A DNA stretch of 64,000 nt from Anaerolineales bacterium (GTDB taxonomy: Bacteria; Chloroflexota; Anaerolineae; Anaerolineales; Villigracilaceae), in NCBI GenBank assembly GCA_025056175.1, contig JANWWK010000090.1:1-64000 (forward strand), in the 5' to 3' direction. Position numbers and translations under genes: made by a program. A model generated the notes under the pieces. That model made no database searches, was not told the DNA's origin, and saw only the letters and a program-made list of their open reading frames with translations. This document shows positions 9,783 through 19,727 of the stretch, piece by piece (within the stretch, counting starts at the first letter, position 1; the number at the start of each line of letters is the position of its first letter).

Positions 9783-11264
9783 ATGCACACGATAACACGT
9801 TGGGTTCGCGGGCTGATTGCCTGGCTTGAGGAAGCTTTCTTTGCAGAGAGCGGCCATCAGCCATCTGCGGTTCAGACAGGCGGCTTGCTCGGCTTGTATG
9901 CAGTGGGAATTTTTCTGTGGGGCAAAGTGTTCGAGTGGGGCAAAGCCCCGCTCGATTTCTTCGATTGGGCGCTCATTAACATCCCGCGCCTGTCGTTCGT
10001 GCGCGATTCCATTTTGGCGGGCGTTTTGCCGTTACACATGCGCGACACGGCTTCGCTGCATGATGTCACCAACCGTTTCCTGGCTTTGCCAGACGTCATC
10101 ACAACGCCGCAAATGTTGTTGATGAGATTTTTCTCCGTTTCGGAATACGTTTTTTTCGATGTCCTGCTGCACTACAGCCTGGGTTTTTTGGGGCTTTTGT
10201 GGTTTTACCGCAAGTTTCATCTCTCGCTTTACACGTTTTCCTGGCTGTTCTTCTTGTTTGGTTTCAACGGTTACATTGTTGCTCATTACAGCGTGGGGCA
10301 TTTCACGTGGGCTGGCTATTTTCTGTTTCCCTTTTTCTTCGCGCTCGTCCTTCAACTGTTTGAAGCAGGGCCTTCGTGGCGCTGGGTTTTCCAGTTCTCA
10401 CTCCTGTTTTTCTACATGATTCTGGCTGGCTCGCAACATCATTACGTCTGGCTGGTGTTGTTCCTGTTCTTTCTGGCACTTATCTCCTGGAAACATCTGC
10501 CCTGGCTGGCGGCGGTGGTGTTCTTCTCTGGGATGATGAGCGCCATCCGCCTGTTGCCGCCGGCGTTGGAGCTGGGCGCGTTTACCACCAAAGGAAATTT
10601 TCTGGCTGTTTTTGGGTATCCCTCGCTGGGGCATCTGTTGCATGCCATGCTTTTCCTTCAGGTGCCGCTGGAATCGCCGGTGACGTATCATTCCCTGAAC
10701 CTGTATGCTGAAAACTTTTGGGACTTCAATTTCTACCTGGGCATGGCCGGTACTGGCTTTGTTCTGGTTTTTGGGGTTTATTTCTGGCTCAAAGAACGGG
10801 AGATGCCCTTCAAGCAGATGGTGTTTCCGGCTCTGATGGTGCTGGCGCTGGGAATCGACTCGACTTACTGGCTGTTTCGGCTGACGGGTGTTCCCCTGTT
10901 TGCCAGTGAACGTGCCATCATGCGGATTGTTGCTGTCCCGATGGTTTGTTTTATGCTCATGGGTGCAATCGCGTTTCAGCAATGGTGGAAAAGAGCCAAT
11001 CTCACCAGCGCGCACAAATTGGCCGCGCTGGTCTTGCTGGGGTATCTGGTTATTGATTTGTGGGCGCACCTGAAAATCTGGCGTCCGCGTGAAATTAAGG
11101 CGTACTTTCCGCCGGTTGCTTTCGAGTTGCCGCCGCATTCGATTGCGATTGTCCACGACCCTGTTTATCTGAACGTCCTGCTGGCTGGCTTGCTGCTTAC
11201 CCTGGCAACGATTGCCGTGCTGGCGGGTTTATCATTTTACGAACAGAGAAAGAAACATGCGTAA
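9783..11264 (+). CDS. Polytopic membrane protein of unknown function
   Basis: 493 aa rich in hydrophobic/aromatic TM stretches; in glycan cluster. Confidence 0.6.
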   Translation: MHTITRWVRGLIAWLEEAFFAESGHQPSAVQTGGLLGLYAVGIFLWGKVFEWGKAPLDFFDWALINIPRLSFVRDSILAGVLPLHMRDTASLHDVTNRFLALPDVITTPQMLLMRFFSVSEYVFFDVLLHYSLGFLGLLWFYRKFHLSLYTFSWLFFLFGFNGYIVAHYSVGHFTWAGYFLFPFFFALVLQLFEAGPSWRWVFQFSLLFFYMILAGSQHHYVWLVLFLFFLALISWKHLPWLAAVVFFSGMMSAIRLLPPALELGAFTTKGNFLAVFGYPSLGHLLHAMLFLQVPLESPVTYHSLNLYAENFWDFNFYLGMAGTGFVLVFGVYFWLKEREMPFKQMVFPALMVLALGIDSTYWLFRLTGVPLFASERAIMRIVAVPMVCFMLMGAIAFQQWWKRANLTSAHKLAALVLLGYLVIDLWAHLKIWRPREIKAYFPPVAFELPPHSIAIVHDPVYLNVLLAGLLLTLATIAVLAGLSFYEQRKKHA

Positions 11265-12207
11265 AGGACAAAATCCTGCCAAGTTCCTCAAAGAAGTTGC
11301 CAAACCGCAGCGAATTACCGTTGCGGTACTGAATTACATCCCCTTCTTGAGCGGTTTCTACGCAGAAGGGTTAGAGGTTCTCAAGGTCTCGCTCGAATCC
11401 ATGCGGCAGGACGCCGGCTTACCTTTCGACTTGATGGTGTTCGATAACGGCTCCTGCCCGGAAGTGCGCGATTATCTGCTCGGCGAGAAGGATGCCGGAC
11501 GCATTCAGTATCTGATTCTTTCAGAAAAAAATCTTGGCAAGGGTGGGGCGTGGAACATCATACTGGCGGGTGCGCCAGGCGAAATCATTGCCTATTCCGA
11601 TAGTGATATTCTCTATTACCCTGGCTGGTTGTCTCGTTCGGTTGAATTGCTCGAAACCTTCCCAAATGTGGGCATGGTCACGGCACGGCCTTTCCGCACC
11701 AACCCGGAATATCACAGCGCCACCCGCGCGTGGGCGCAGCAGCATGCCTTGCTGGAAGAAGGTCAGTTCCTTCGCTGGGAAACCTTTTGGGAGTTTAACC
11801 GTTCGCTGGGACAGGACGAAGCCGAAAACCGTAAAATTTACGCCGAAACGTGCGATTGGCGCATTACCTATCAGGGCAAGACGGCAATGGCTGGTGCTTC
11901 GCACTGGCAGTTCGTGGCTTATAAAGCCGTCCTGGCGCAGTTCCTGCCCTTCGATATGGATAAACCCATGGGACAGGTGAAGCAGCTCGACCAGCGTATG
12001 AATGCCGCTGGCTATTTGCGTTTGATGGTGAGCGACCCGCTGGTGATGAATCTTTCTAACACCACAGAATATGTGCGCGGCGTGTATGCCAGCCCGCAAC
12101 CTGCAGGCCGGCGGCCTGGTTTGCTCAAGCGGCTGGTGCAGTTGCCACCGCTCAAAAAGGCTTTGCTGGCGGTGTACGACCAGATTTTTCGGTGGTATTA
12201 TGCCTGA
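11257..12207 (+). CDS. Glycosyltransferase family 2
   Basis: LPFDLMVFDNGSCPEVRDYL, NLGKGGAWNIILAGAPGEIIAYSDSDILYYPGWL. Confidence 0.83.
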   Translation: MRKGQNPAKFLKEVAKPQRITVAVLNYIPFLSGFYAEGLEVLKVSLESMRQDAGLPFDLMVFDNGSCPEVRDYLLGEKDAGRIQYLILSEKNLGKGGAWNIILAGAPGEIIAYSDSDILYYPGWLSRSVELLETFPNVGMVTARPFRTNPEYHSATRAWAQQHALLEEGQFLRWETFWEFNRSLGQDEAENRKIYAETCDWRITYQGKTAMAGASHWQFVAYKAVLAQFLPFDMDKPMGQVKQLDQRMNAAGYLRLMVSDPLVMNLSNTTEYVRGVYASPQPAGRRPGLLKRLVQLPPLKKALLAVYDQIFRWYYA

Positions 12208-12261
12208 AGTTTGCGGCATTCATGGTGATTTAATCGGACGATGTTATAGTTATCCACAAAT

Positions 12262-13524
12262 TTGGAGGTTGTCGTGAACAAGTTCATCAAATACACACTG
12301 ATAACCGCTCTGGTTTTGTTTTTGGTGTTGAGCGCATTCGTCGGAGGCTTCGCCGTCGGGCAGACGGTGCCGCTTTCAGCACTTGTACCGGGGCTTTCTA
12401 TGCCTTCTATCGCTCCGCGTGCGGTCGCAACACCGCAGGCTGCTGCCGAGGCCACTCCGCAAGAACTTCAGGAACTCTTTGCGCCGTTTTGGGAAGCATG
12501 GAAGCTTGTCCATGAACAGTATGTAGACCAACCGGTGGATGATACGGCGCTGATGCGCGGCGCCATTCGCGGAATGCTTGGCGCGCTTGGGGATGACCAC
12601 ACCTCGTACATGGACCCGGAAGAATACAAAGATGCCAACGCCAGTTTAGCAGGCAATTACGAGGGGATTGGCGCGTATGTGGATACCACCGGTGATTATC
12701 TGACGATTATCAGCCCGATTAAAGGGTCGCCTGCCGAAGCCGCCGGGTTGCGCGCTGGCGATAAAATCATCGCCATTGATGGGGAAGATGTCTCTGGTAT
12801 CAACCCGGAACTGGTGCGTAAACGGGTGCTTGGCCCGGCAGGGACAACCGTTACACTCACCATTTTGCGTGAGGGCGAAGAGAAGCCCTTTGATGTTGCC
12901 ATTACCCGCGCCAAAATTGTGGTTGCCAGTGTGGAATATGAAATGAAAGGCGAAATTGCCTATGTCAAACTCAACACGTTTGGTGAGACAACCGGGCGCG
13001 AATTGCGTGATGCGCTGAAAGAGTTAATGGCGCAAAAGCCGAAAGGGCTGATTCTCGATTTGCGGAACAATGGCGGCGGTTACCTGCGTACTGCGGTGGA
13101 AGTTCTCTCCCAGTTCCTCAAACAAGGGGAAGTGGCGCTCTACGAGCAGTATGGTGATGGACGGCGCGATACGTTCAACACACTCGGCGGTGGGTTAGCG
13201 ACGGACATTCCGATGGTGGTGATTATCAATGAGGGGTCGGCTTCGGCTTCCGAAATCGTGGCCGGTGCTTTGCAGGATTATGGACGTGCCACGCTGGTGG
13301 GTGTCAAATCTTACGGCAAAGGCTCGGTGCAAAACTGGATTCCGCTCAACGGCGAGCAGGGCGCGGTGCGGATTACGGTTGCCAAATGGTTAACCCCCAA
13401 AGAGCGCACCATCCACAAGACCGGTCTGACCCCGGATGTTATCGTCGAACTGACCAAAGAAGACCGCGACGCCAAACGGGACCCGCAACTGGATAAGGCG
13501 CTGGAACTGCTCTCCAGGCCCTGA
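12262..13524 (+). CDS. S41 family C-terminal processing peptidase with PDZ domain
   Basis: N-terminal TM, PDZ (GSPAEAAGLRAGDKIIAIDGEDVSG), catalytic region NEGSASASEIVAGALQDYGRATLVGVKSYGKGSVQ. Confidence 0.93.
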   Translation: MEVVVNKFIKYTLITALVLFLVLSAFVGGFAVGQTVPLSALVPGLSMPSIAPRAVATPQAAAEATPQELQELFAPFWEAWKLVHEQYVDQPVDDTALMRGAIRGMLGALGDDHTSYMDPEEYKDANASLAGNYEGIGAYVDTTGDYLTIISPIKGSPAEAAGLRAGDKIIAIDGEDVSGINPELVRKRVLGPAGTTVTLTILREGEEKPFDVAITRAKIVVASVEYEMKGEIAYVKLNTFGETTGRELRDALKELMAQKPKGLILDLRNNGGGYLRTAVEVLSQFLKQGEVALYEQYGDGRRDTFNTLGGGLATDIPMVVIINEGSASASEIVAGALQDYGRATLVGVKSYGKGSVQNWIPLNGEQGAVRITVAKWLTPKERTIHKTGLTPDVIVELTKEDRDAKRDPQLDKALELLSRP

Positions 13525-13622
13525 CCGGCGCGATTAACGCAATTTCGATGAAACGCTAACGCAGTGCTTACGTAGAACAGGTATAACCATGCTGAAGAGT
13601 TGAAGAGGTACGGAGGTTGCTT

Positions 13623-14315
13623 ATGTTCTTTTTCGATATTAATTACCTGATTTTCATGATACCCGCCTTTATTCTGATGGCGATGACTTCCTGGTACGTG
13701 AAATCAGCGTATAACAAGTGGAGCCAGGTGCGCGCTCGCAGCGGCTTGACCGGTGCAGAAGCGGCCCGACGGTTGATTTCGAGTGGCGGCCTGTATGGCG
13801 TGCGATTAGAAGGCGTTGACGGCGAAATGACGGACCACTATGACCCGCAGGCAAAAGCCTTACGTCTTTCGTATGACGTTGCCAACCGCCCTTCGGTCGC
13901 TTCGCTGGCGATTGCTGCGCACGAACTCGGTCATGCTTTGCAAGATGCTGAAGGTTATTTCCCCTTGCGCTTGCGCGGCGCGCTGGTGCCGGCAGTCAAC
14001 ATCGGTTCCAACCTGGGCTGGATTTTTATCATGATTGGTCTGTTCCTGGGCTGGACTCAGCTGGCCTGGTTGGGCGTGCTGGTCTTTTCAGCCGGTGCGG
14101 TGTTCGCTCTGGCAACGTTACCGGTGGAGTTCGATGCTTCGGCGCGTGCAAAGCGTTTGCTTGCCGATTCCGGGATTATTGTGGGCGAAGAGGAACAGCG
14201 CGGCGTCAATGCCGTCCTGAACGCGGCCGCGTTGACTTACGTTGCCGCGCTCGTCACCGCCGTGATGCAGTTACTCTACTTCGTCAGCCTGGTGGGTGGC
14301 CGCTCGCGTGACTGA
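13623..14315 (+). CDS. Zinc metallopeptidase, YugP/DUF2268-like membrane family
   Basis: AAHELGHALQDAEGYFPLRLRGALVPAVNIGSNLG (HExxH) plus TM segments; ATG at 13623. Confidence 0.88.
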   Translation: MFFFDINYLIFMIPAFILMAMTSWYVKSAYNKWSQVRARSGLTGAEAARRLISSGGLYGVRLEGVDGEMTDHYDPQAKALRLSYDVANRPSVASLAIAAHELGHALQDAEGYFPLRLRGALVPAVNIGSNLGWIFIMIGLFLGWTQLAWLGVLVFSAGAVFALATLPVEFDASARAKRLLADSGIIVGEEEQRGVNAVLNAAALTYVAALVTAVMQLLYFVSLVGGRSRD

Positions 14316-14350
14316 GCGAATGCAACGCCGAGGAGTGTGATAAGGACACC

Positions 14351-14382
14351 GTGGCCGTCCAGAGTGGGGCGGCCACTTTTTA
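14351..14382 (+). terminator. Rho-independent terminator downstream of the YugP-like gene
   Basis: GTGGCCG (14351-14357) / CGGCCAC (14370-14376) followed by TTTTTA. Confidence 0.75.
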
Positions 14383-14808
14383 TTCATCTGAGATGTTCAA
14401 TACCCGTATCCACACTTCACGCTGGTGTGGATACGCACGATGCTCGAACAGATACACACCCTGCCAGGTACCCAGCGTCAGCTGTCCACCGTCTATTGGA
14501 ATCGCCAGACTGGAATCGGTCAGCATGGCACGGATGTGTGACGTGGCGTCATCGCGGCCTTCGATGGTATGCGTGTACCAGGTATCGTTCTCTGGCGCCA
14601 GCCGTTCCAGGGCGGTTTCCAGGTCGGCGCGGGCGCTGGGGTCGTAGTTTTCGTTAATGGTCAGGGAGGCGGAAGTGTGGGGGCAGTAGAGAAAGCACAT
14701 TCCCTCGCGTGCGCCCCAGGCGCGCAGCTGGGCATTGACTTGCCCGGTGAAGGCATACAGGCCTTTGCCGCGCGTATGGATGGTCAGTGTGGTTTTGTGC
14801 CATTTCAT
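14380..14808 (-). CDS. YjbQ/UPF0047 family (secondary thiamine-phosphate synthase-like)
   Basis: FLYCPHTSASLTINENYDPSARADLE, GRDDATSHIRAML motifs; ATG at 14808 overlaps helicase stop. Confidence 0.88.
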   Translation of the reverse strand: MKWHKTTLTIHTRGKGLYAFTGQVNAQLRAWGAREGMCFLYCPHTSASLTINENYDPSARADLETALERLAPENDTWYTHTIEGRDDATSHIRAMLTDSSLAIPIDGGQLTLGTWQGVYLFEHRAYPHQREVWIRVLNISDE

Positions 14809-17102
14809 GCTGTTTTCCTCGTTTCCAGCCAACCGGCCAGAGCTTGTAGCGGTAGGGCGGGGAATTTATCACCGCGCCGCCCGCTGTTCCACGTGAGAAT
14901 CAGTTCGCGCCGGGCGCGGGTGATGCCGACATACAGCAGGCGGAGACGTTCGCGAACGTAATCTATGCGCGCTCGTTGTGTTTCAACACCCTCTTCGTAC
15001 CAGTGATATTCGTCTCCCATTTCGAGGGCGTTGAGTTGTCCCAGCGCCTCGGCTTCCAGGTTTAAACTGTCGCGCACAAACCATTTTTCGCTGATGTACT
15101 CATCGTACGGCTGCAGGGATGGAAAGTCGTAATTGTTGACTGACATCAGGTAGACCCGGTCCCACTCCAGGCCTTTGGCTTTGTGCATAGTGGTCACCAC
15201 CACCTGGCCGCGATAGCGCTCCGGGTCGAAGCCAGAGTCGTCGGCAGCAAAACCGAGAAAGCGGCGTTCATTGCGGGCAATGATTGCCAGTTCTTTGGTA
15301 AGTTCGGGCAGACGCCAGTCAGGATGCTGGTCTGCAGTCTGGCGCAGAACAAGCGCCAGTTTGTGTGCCAGAGCCAGTTCAGCCGGTTCGCTGAAGAGTT
15401 CCTGGGCCAGGGTGAGAATCGTCTGGTCAACGGGCAGGAGCGCCGTTCCTTGCCAGCGGCGCAGAACATCCCGAAAGGCGAGCAGTTCCTGCAGTGCGGC
15501 CACATCCAGTTCTGAATCTGTCAGTGTTGGAAAGGTTTCGTAACATTCGATATGCTCAGGCGGAAAGACATATTCTTCCACTCGTTCCAGTTTACGGAGT
15601 AGTTCGGAGGTACGTTTGTATACTTCCACCTGCACGGCAGTGGTTTCGGGGGAGGTTTCGCTTTCGTCGCGTGTGTGGCGGGGCGCTGTCTCACGGCGCC
15701 AGGCGCGCCGCCAAACCTGATAAGCAAGCGACAGTTTGGCTGCAGAGGCGGGGGCTGCCAACCAGCCTAAAACGTTTGCCAACGCCCCCGCCACATTTCG
15801 GGTGCTGAGGGTGCTGTTAATCATTTCGATAAAGGGCAGGCCGCGCCTTTTGAGTGCTTCAACGACCTCAATGCCGCGTTTGTTCTGCGGAACGAGAATG
15901 GCTACCGTCCAGTCCAGATGGTGGGGCAGCCAGCGTTCGAGCGATTGAACAACGGCTTCGATTTCTTCCTCCGGCGTGTATTTTTTGGCAATGATGTGAA
16001 TGCCTTCCGGGTTGGGCGGTGGGTTGGGCTGCGGGTCATCTGGTTCGGTGGGTTGAATGTAGGGCAGGCTGAGGGCATCGCGGCAGGGTTCGGCGGGGTG
16101 TTCGGTGTTGACCCAGTCAATCAGCCGATTGGCGAGTTCGATGATGAAGGGTTGAGAGCGCCCGGAAACGGGCAGTTCCCGCCTGAAATCGGCTTCGTAC
16201 GCGATGAATGCTTTCAGCAGGCGGGGGTCGGCCGTGGTAAAAGTCTCAAAGATGGCCTGGTTTGGGTCGCCGACTCGTACCCAGTTGCCATGACCAGCCA
16301 GCAGACGTAGAATTTCCTCTTGAATGCGGGAGGAATCCTGGGCTTCGTCTTCCAAAATGTAAGGAAAGCGATATTGCAGGCGCGCAAGGTAGTGCGGCTC
16401 GGATTCCAGGACGCGATAGGCCAGCGCAATCAAGTCGTCGAAATCCACTGCGCCGCGATAGGCCAGAGCGCGCTGGTAATCGGCGAAGATAGCCCAGCCC
16501 ATTTCGGCCAGTGGCAGACTGGGGGCAGTATCCAGTTTTTGGCGCAGGGTTTCGGGTGTCAGACGGCGATTTTTTGCCGAACGGATGAAGGCTGCAGCCA
16601 GGCTGTGAACCAGGTCGGGCAGGCTTTCGCGTTGTGCTTTGTTGCGCTGGTAATCGTCTAACTCGTTCTTGAAGTAATTTGCAATCAGCAGTTCGGTGTG
16701 GGTCGCCAGCCAGGCATCGGCCGCCTGAGCAATCAGGAATTCGGATTCGCGCTCGTCGAGTATCTGGAAACGTTCTTCCAGCCCGGCTAGAGTCGGTTTT
16801 TCGCGGACGATGTCGTGTGCTAACCCGTGCAGGGTGCGGACGCGGTAACCCAAATGGGGAATCAGTCCGCGCTGCTCGACCAGATGCCCAATACGGGCGG
16901 AGAAGTTATCTACTGCGGCGTTGACCAGCGTGACAATCAGGACCTCCTGGTCGGGTTGTAACACGCCGCTGGCGATAATTTGGGCGGCCAGTGCGCTCAG
17001 GGTAAAGGTTTTGCCTGCACCCGGCACGGCGGCAATGCCCATTTTCCCGCTGCGATAGCGCAAGATTTCGGCCTGGGAAGGACGGAGGGTGAAAATCATC
17101 AA
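14805..17102 (-). CDS. UvrD/Rep-family superfamily 1 DNA helicase
   Basis: Walker A AVPGAGKTFTLSALA, EDEAQDSSRIQ, VVTTMHKAKGLEWDRVYL, YVGITRARREL. Confidence 0.92.
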   Translation of the reverse strand: MMIFTLRPSQAEILRYRSGKMGIAAVPGAGKTFTLSALAAQIIASGVLQPDQEVLIVTLVNAAVDNFSARIGHLVEQRGLIPHLGYRVRTLHGLAHDIVREKPTLAGLEERFQILDERESEFLIAQAADAWLATHTELLIANYFKNELDDYQRNKAQRESLPDLVHSLAAAFIRSAKNRRLTPETLRQKLDTAPSLPLAEMGWAIFADYQRALAYRGAVDFDDLIALAYRVLESEPHYLARLQYRFPYILEDEAQDSSRIQEEILRLLAGHGNWVRVGDPNQAIFETFTTADPRLLKAFIAYEADFRRELPVSGRSQPFIIELANRLIDWVNTEHPAEPCRDALSLPYIQPTEPDDPQPNPPPNPEGIHIIAKKYTPEEEIEAVVQSLERWLPHHLDWTVAILVPQNKRGIEVVEALKRRGLPFIEMINSTLSTRNVAGALANVLGWLAAPASAAKLSLAYQVWRRAWRRETAPRHTRDESETSPETTAVQVEVYKRTSELLRKLERVEEYVFPPEHIECYETFPTLTDSELDVAALQELLAFRDVLRRWQGTALLPVDQTILTLAQELFSEPAELALAHKLALVLRQTADQHPDWRLPELTKELAIIARNERRFLGFAADDSGFDPERYRGQVVVTTMHKAKGLEWDRVYLMSVNNYDFPSLQPYDEYISEKWFVRDSLNLEAEALGQLNALEMGDEYHWYEEGVETQRARIDYVRERLRLLYVGITRARRELILTWNSGRRGDKFPALPLQALAGWLETRKTA

Positions 17103-17431
17103 TTCTCTCCGCGCGGTGATTTATCACCATGCTATGCTTGCGAAGCCTGCTGAAGTGGGCTATCTTTATCGCCGCACTCAATCTTCCGTCTGCGTGATGT
17201 CGGTTCTGTTGCGAATATATCGTACCACAGCTGGCAGGTTTTTCTCGCCAAACGTCAACACTTTCGTCCTGCCAGTAAAAAGCAACGTCAGGACGGATAA
17301 CGCGATTAAGAAAATGCGCGGTGTTGCGTTTGACCTCGCCAATGAAATGTGCCGGGAACAATTTTGGCGGGAGGAAACTGTCAGAGGCACGTGGCCTGGA
17401 AAGCCACGCATGGGATGAACAAAACTGTGCA

Positions 17432-18118
17432 TTACGCCGGCTCTGTCAGCCAGCTCCAAAACAAATCTACCAGACGCCGCATGACCTGCCCGGTGCGCTG
17501 TTGAAACAGGTCGAAATTGCCGTAGGCTTCGCCGCCGTGTTTGCCTACCAGGTCGGTGACGCCACGCAGGATGAGGCAACGGACACGGTTTTTGTTTGCC
17601 ACCCAGGCAATCGCGCCCGATTCCCAATCGGCGGCGGAGGCCCCAAAGCGGCTGACCAGCATGGGGATGTCCTCGACGATGATGTCGCGGTCGCCGGAGA
17701 CCAACAGGCCGCGCCGCACGGGAGATGGGAAGGATTCTGGCAGCCACGACAGGTCAATCTCGGTTGAATAAGCGTCAATCGCGCCCTGTGGGTCGCCCAT
17801 TTGCTCGAGGATGTCGTAGACAATCGTTTTTTCGACCAGGAGGATGGTTCCGGTTTCGATATGACCCTCGAATCCGCCGCAGGTGCCGAGGTTGACGAGC
17901 AAATCGGGGTGAAAGTGGTCAATGACGTATTGGGCAGTGGCCGCCGCTGCGATTTTTCCCCAGCCGCCGTGGAAGAAAGTGACCAGTGAGCCGTTATGAG
18001 TATCAGGTGAAACGCGAAAATATTCGCCAAAAGGGGAGCGTTCAATTGCGACATTGGGAAAAAGTGGTTGAATGGCGTGCCATTCAGCGTTGGCAGAGAG
18101 AATGACAACGATGTTCAT
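17432..18118 (-). CDS. Purine/uridine phosphorylase-superfamily nucleosidase (MTA/SAH nucleosidase-like)
   Basis: VNLGTCGGFEGHIETGTILLVEKT, ADWESGAIAWVANKNRVRCLILRGVTDLVG. Confidence 0.8.
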   Translation of the reverse strand: MNIVVILSANAEWHAIQPLFPNVAIERSPFGEYFRVSPDTHNGSLVTFFHGGWGKIAAAATAQYVIDHFHPDLLVNLGTCGGFEGHIETGTILLVEKTIVYDILEQMGDPQGAIDAYSTEIDLSWLPESFPSPVRRGLLVSGDRDIIVEDIPMLVSRFGASAADWESGAIAWVANKNRVRCLILRGVTDLVGKHGGEAYGNFDLFQQRTGQVMRRLVDLFWSWLTEPA

Positions 18119-18627
18119 GAGAAACGGTAATCCCCGTTGAGCGGATGGAAACTGGTCAGAGCATCGAGGACGAATTGCAGAGCGGCCTGGGCCGAATCGG
18201 CTTTGTTCTGCGCCCGGTCACCGGAGAAGCAATAGACGCGCGCCCATTCTCCCTCCGCCGTTGAGAGTCCAAGCCAGGTGGTACCGACCGGTTTGTTGGG
18301 GGTTGCGCCGCCCGGCCCGGCAATTCCACTGACCGAGATGGCGATGTCGGCCCCCAGCAGAGTCCGCGCACCGCGCGCCATTTCCAGCACCGTTTCGCGG
18401 CTGACCGCACCGTATTTTTGCAGGGTTTCCCACGAAACGCCCAACAGAGCGACTTTTGTCTCGTAAGCGTAAGCAACCACCCCTCCCAGATAGTACTCAG
18501 AGCAGCCAGGAACGCCGGTCAGGAGATGGCCGATAAGGCCGCCGGTGCAGGATTCGGCGGTTGCCAGCTTCCACCGGCGCGCGCGGAGTAAGTGTCCAAT
18601 TTGAATTTCGAGGGGAGTTTCCATCAC
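18115..18627 (-). CDS. pncC: CinA C-terminal domain / nicotinamide-nucleotide amidohydrolase
   Basis: LATAESCTGGLIGHLLTGVPGCSEYYLGGVVAYAYETKVALLGV, SVSGIAGPGGATPNKPVGTTWLGL. Confidence 0.92.
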   Translation of the reverse strand: MMETPLEIQIGHLLRARRWKLATAESCTGGLIGHLLTGVPGCSEYYLGGVVAYAYETKVALLGVSWETLQKYGAVSRETVLEMARGARTLLGADIAISVSGIAGPGGATPNKPVGTTWLGLSTAEGEWARVYCFSGDRAQNKADSAQAALQFVLDALTSFHPLNGDYRFS

Positions 18628-18711
18628 TTCGGTCTGTTTCCAATCCTGTCAGTTTTGCCAATCAATCATAACCGATGCTATGGAAAGGAGGGAATATCTT
18701 TTGGGGGAGAT

Positions 18712-18741
18712 GAAAAAAGCGGCGGGAAGCATTCCCGCCGC
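18712..18741 (-). terminator. Rho-independent terminator downstream of degV-family gene
   Basis: GCGGCGGGAA / TTCCCGCCGC inverted repeat (18719-18728 / 18732-18741) with A-run on + strand (U-tract on minus transcript). Confidence 0.8.
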
Positions 18742-18756
18742 CTGAGACACAGTGCG

Positions 18757-19611
18757 TTACATGCCTGCCATGTAGGCGACCCCCACCGTGCCAGGACCAA
18801 TATGTGTGCCAATGACCGGGCTAACGGTGGAATGGATGCTTTCGATGGCATTGACGCGTGTACGCAGGGTTTCGAGCATGGCACGCGCTTCGGCTGCGGC
18901 GTTGGCGTGCAGGGAGGCAATGCGCATGGGAGATTGACCGGCAGTTTTCTCTGCCACAATTTCAATGAGCCGTTCAATGGCTTTGGTTTTGGTGCGTATT
19001 CGCTCAACCGCTTCCACCTTGCCATCGGCGACGGTCAAAATTGGTTTCAGATTGAGTGCCGTGCCAAGCAGCCGCTGCGCGCCGCCAATCCGCCCGCCGC
19101 GGTGCAGAAATTCGAGCGTATCTACCACGAAGTAGACGCCAGTGTGCGCCCGGGTTTTCTCGGCCAGGGCTTTACACTCAGCCAGAGAAGCCCCTTGCGC
19201 TGCCGCGCGGGCAACTGTCAGCACCTGAAAACCCATCGCCATCGCGGTTGTTTGCGAATCCACAATTTCGACATGCTCCCTGTCTTTTTCCAGCAATTCG
19301 CGTCCCTGAAGCGCCGATTGGATGGTGCCGGAAAGTTTCGAGGAGATAAAAATCCCCAGCACATCGTATCCCTTTTCCAGCAAACCAGAAAATGCCTTTT
19401 GCATGTTCGGCACAGACGCCTGCGAGGTGGTGGGCATCACTTTGGCGGTCTGAAGTTTTTGGTAAAACTCATCGGGTTTGATGTCAATGTCGTCTTCGTA
19501 GGTCTTTTCGCCCCAAATGAGAACCTGTGGCACAACCGTAACCCCGTACTGCTCCCGCAGGTCCTGGGGAATGTAGGCGGTGCTATCCGTGACAATCGCA
19601 ACTTTTCTCAT
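18757..19611 (-). CDS. DegV family fatty-acid-binding protein
   Basis: KVAIVTDSTAYIPQDLREQYGVTVVPQVLIWG, TSQASVPNMQKAF, ISSKLSGTIQSA, GRIGGAQRLLG. Confidence 0.94.
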   Translation of the reverse strand: MRKVAIVTDSTAYIPQDLREQYGVTVVPQVLIWGEKTYEDDIDIKPDEFYQKLQTAKVMPTTSQASVPNMQKAFSGLLEKGYDVLGIFISSKLSGTIQSALQGRELLEKDREHVEIVDSQTTAMAMGFQVLTVARAAAQGASLAECKALAEKTRAHTGVYFVVDTLEFLHRGGRIGGAQRLLGTALNLKPILTVADGKVEAVERIRTKTKAIERLIEIVAEKTAGQSPMRIASLHANAAAEARAMLETLRTRVNAIESIHSTVSPVIGTHIGPGTVGVAYMAGM

Positions 19612-19638
19612 CGCTGTTCCTCCCGAAAGAATTTACGT

Positions 19639-19666
19639 TAAAAAACCCTTCCAGAGCGGAAGGGTT
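19639..19666 (-). terminator. Rho-independent terminator downstream of GH18 gene
   Basis: AACCCTTCC-AGAGC-GGAAGGGTT (19644-19666) with preceding A-run on + strand. Confidence 0.85.
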
Positions 19667-19727
19667 ACGGCATTCAGGCGGGTGAAATACGAGGGATGCG
19701 CTCGTATTTCACCTTGCAGCCAGGAAA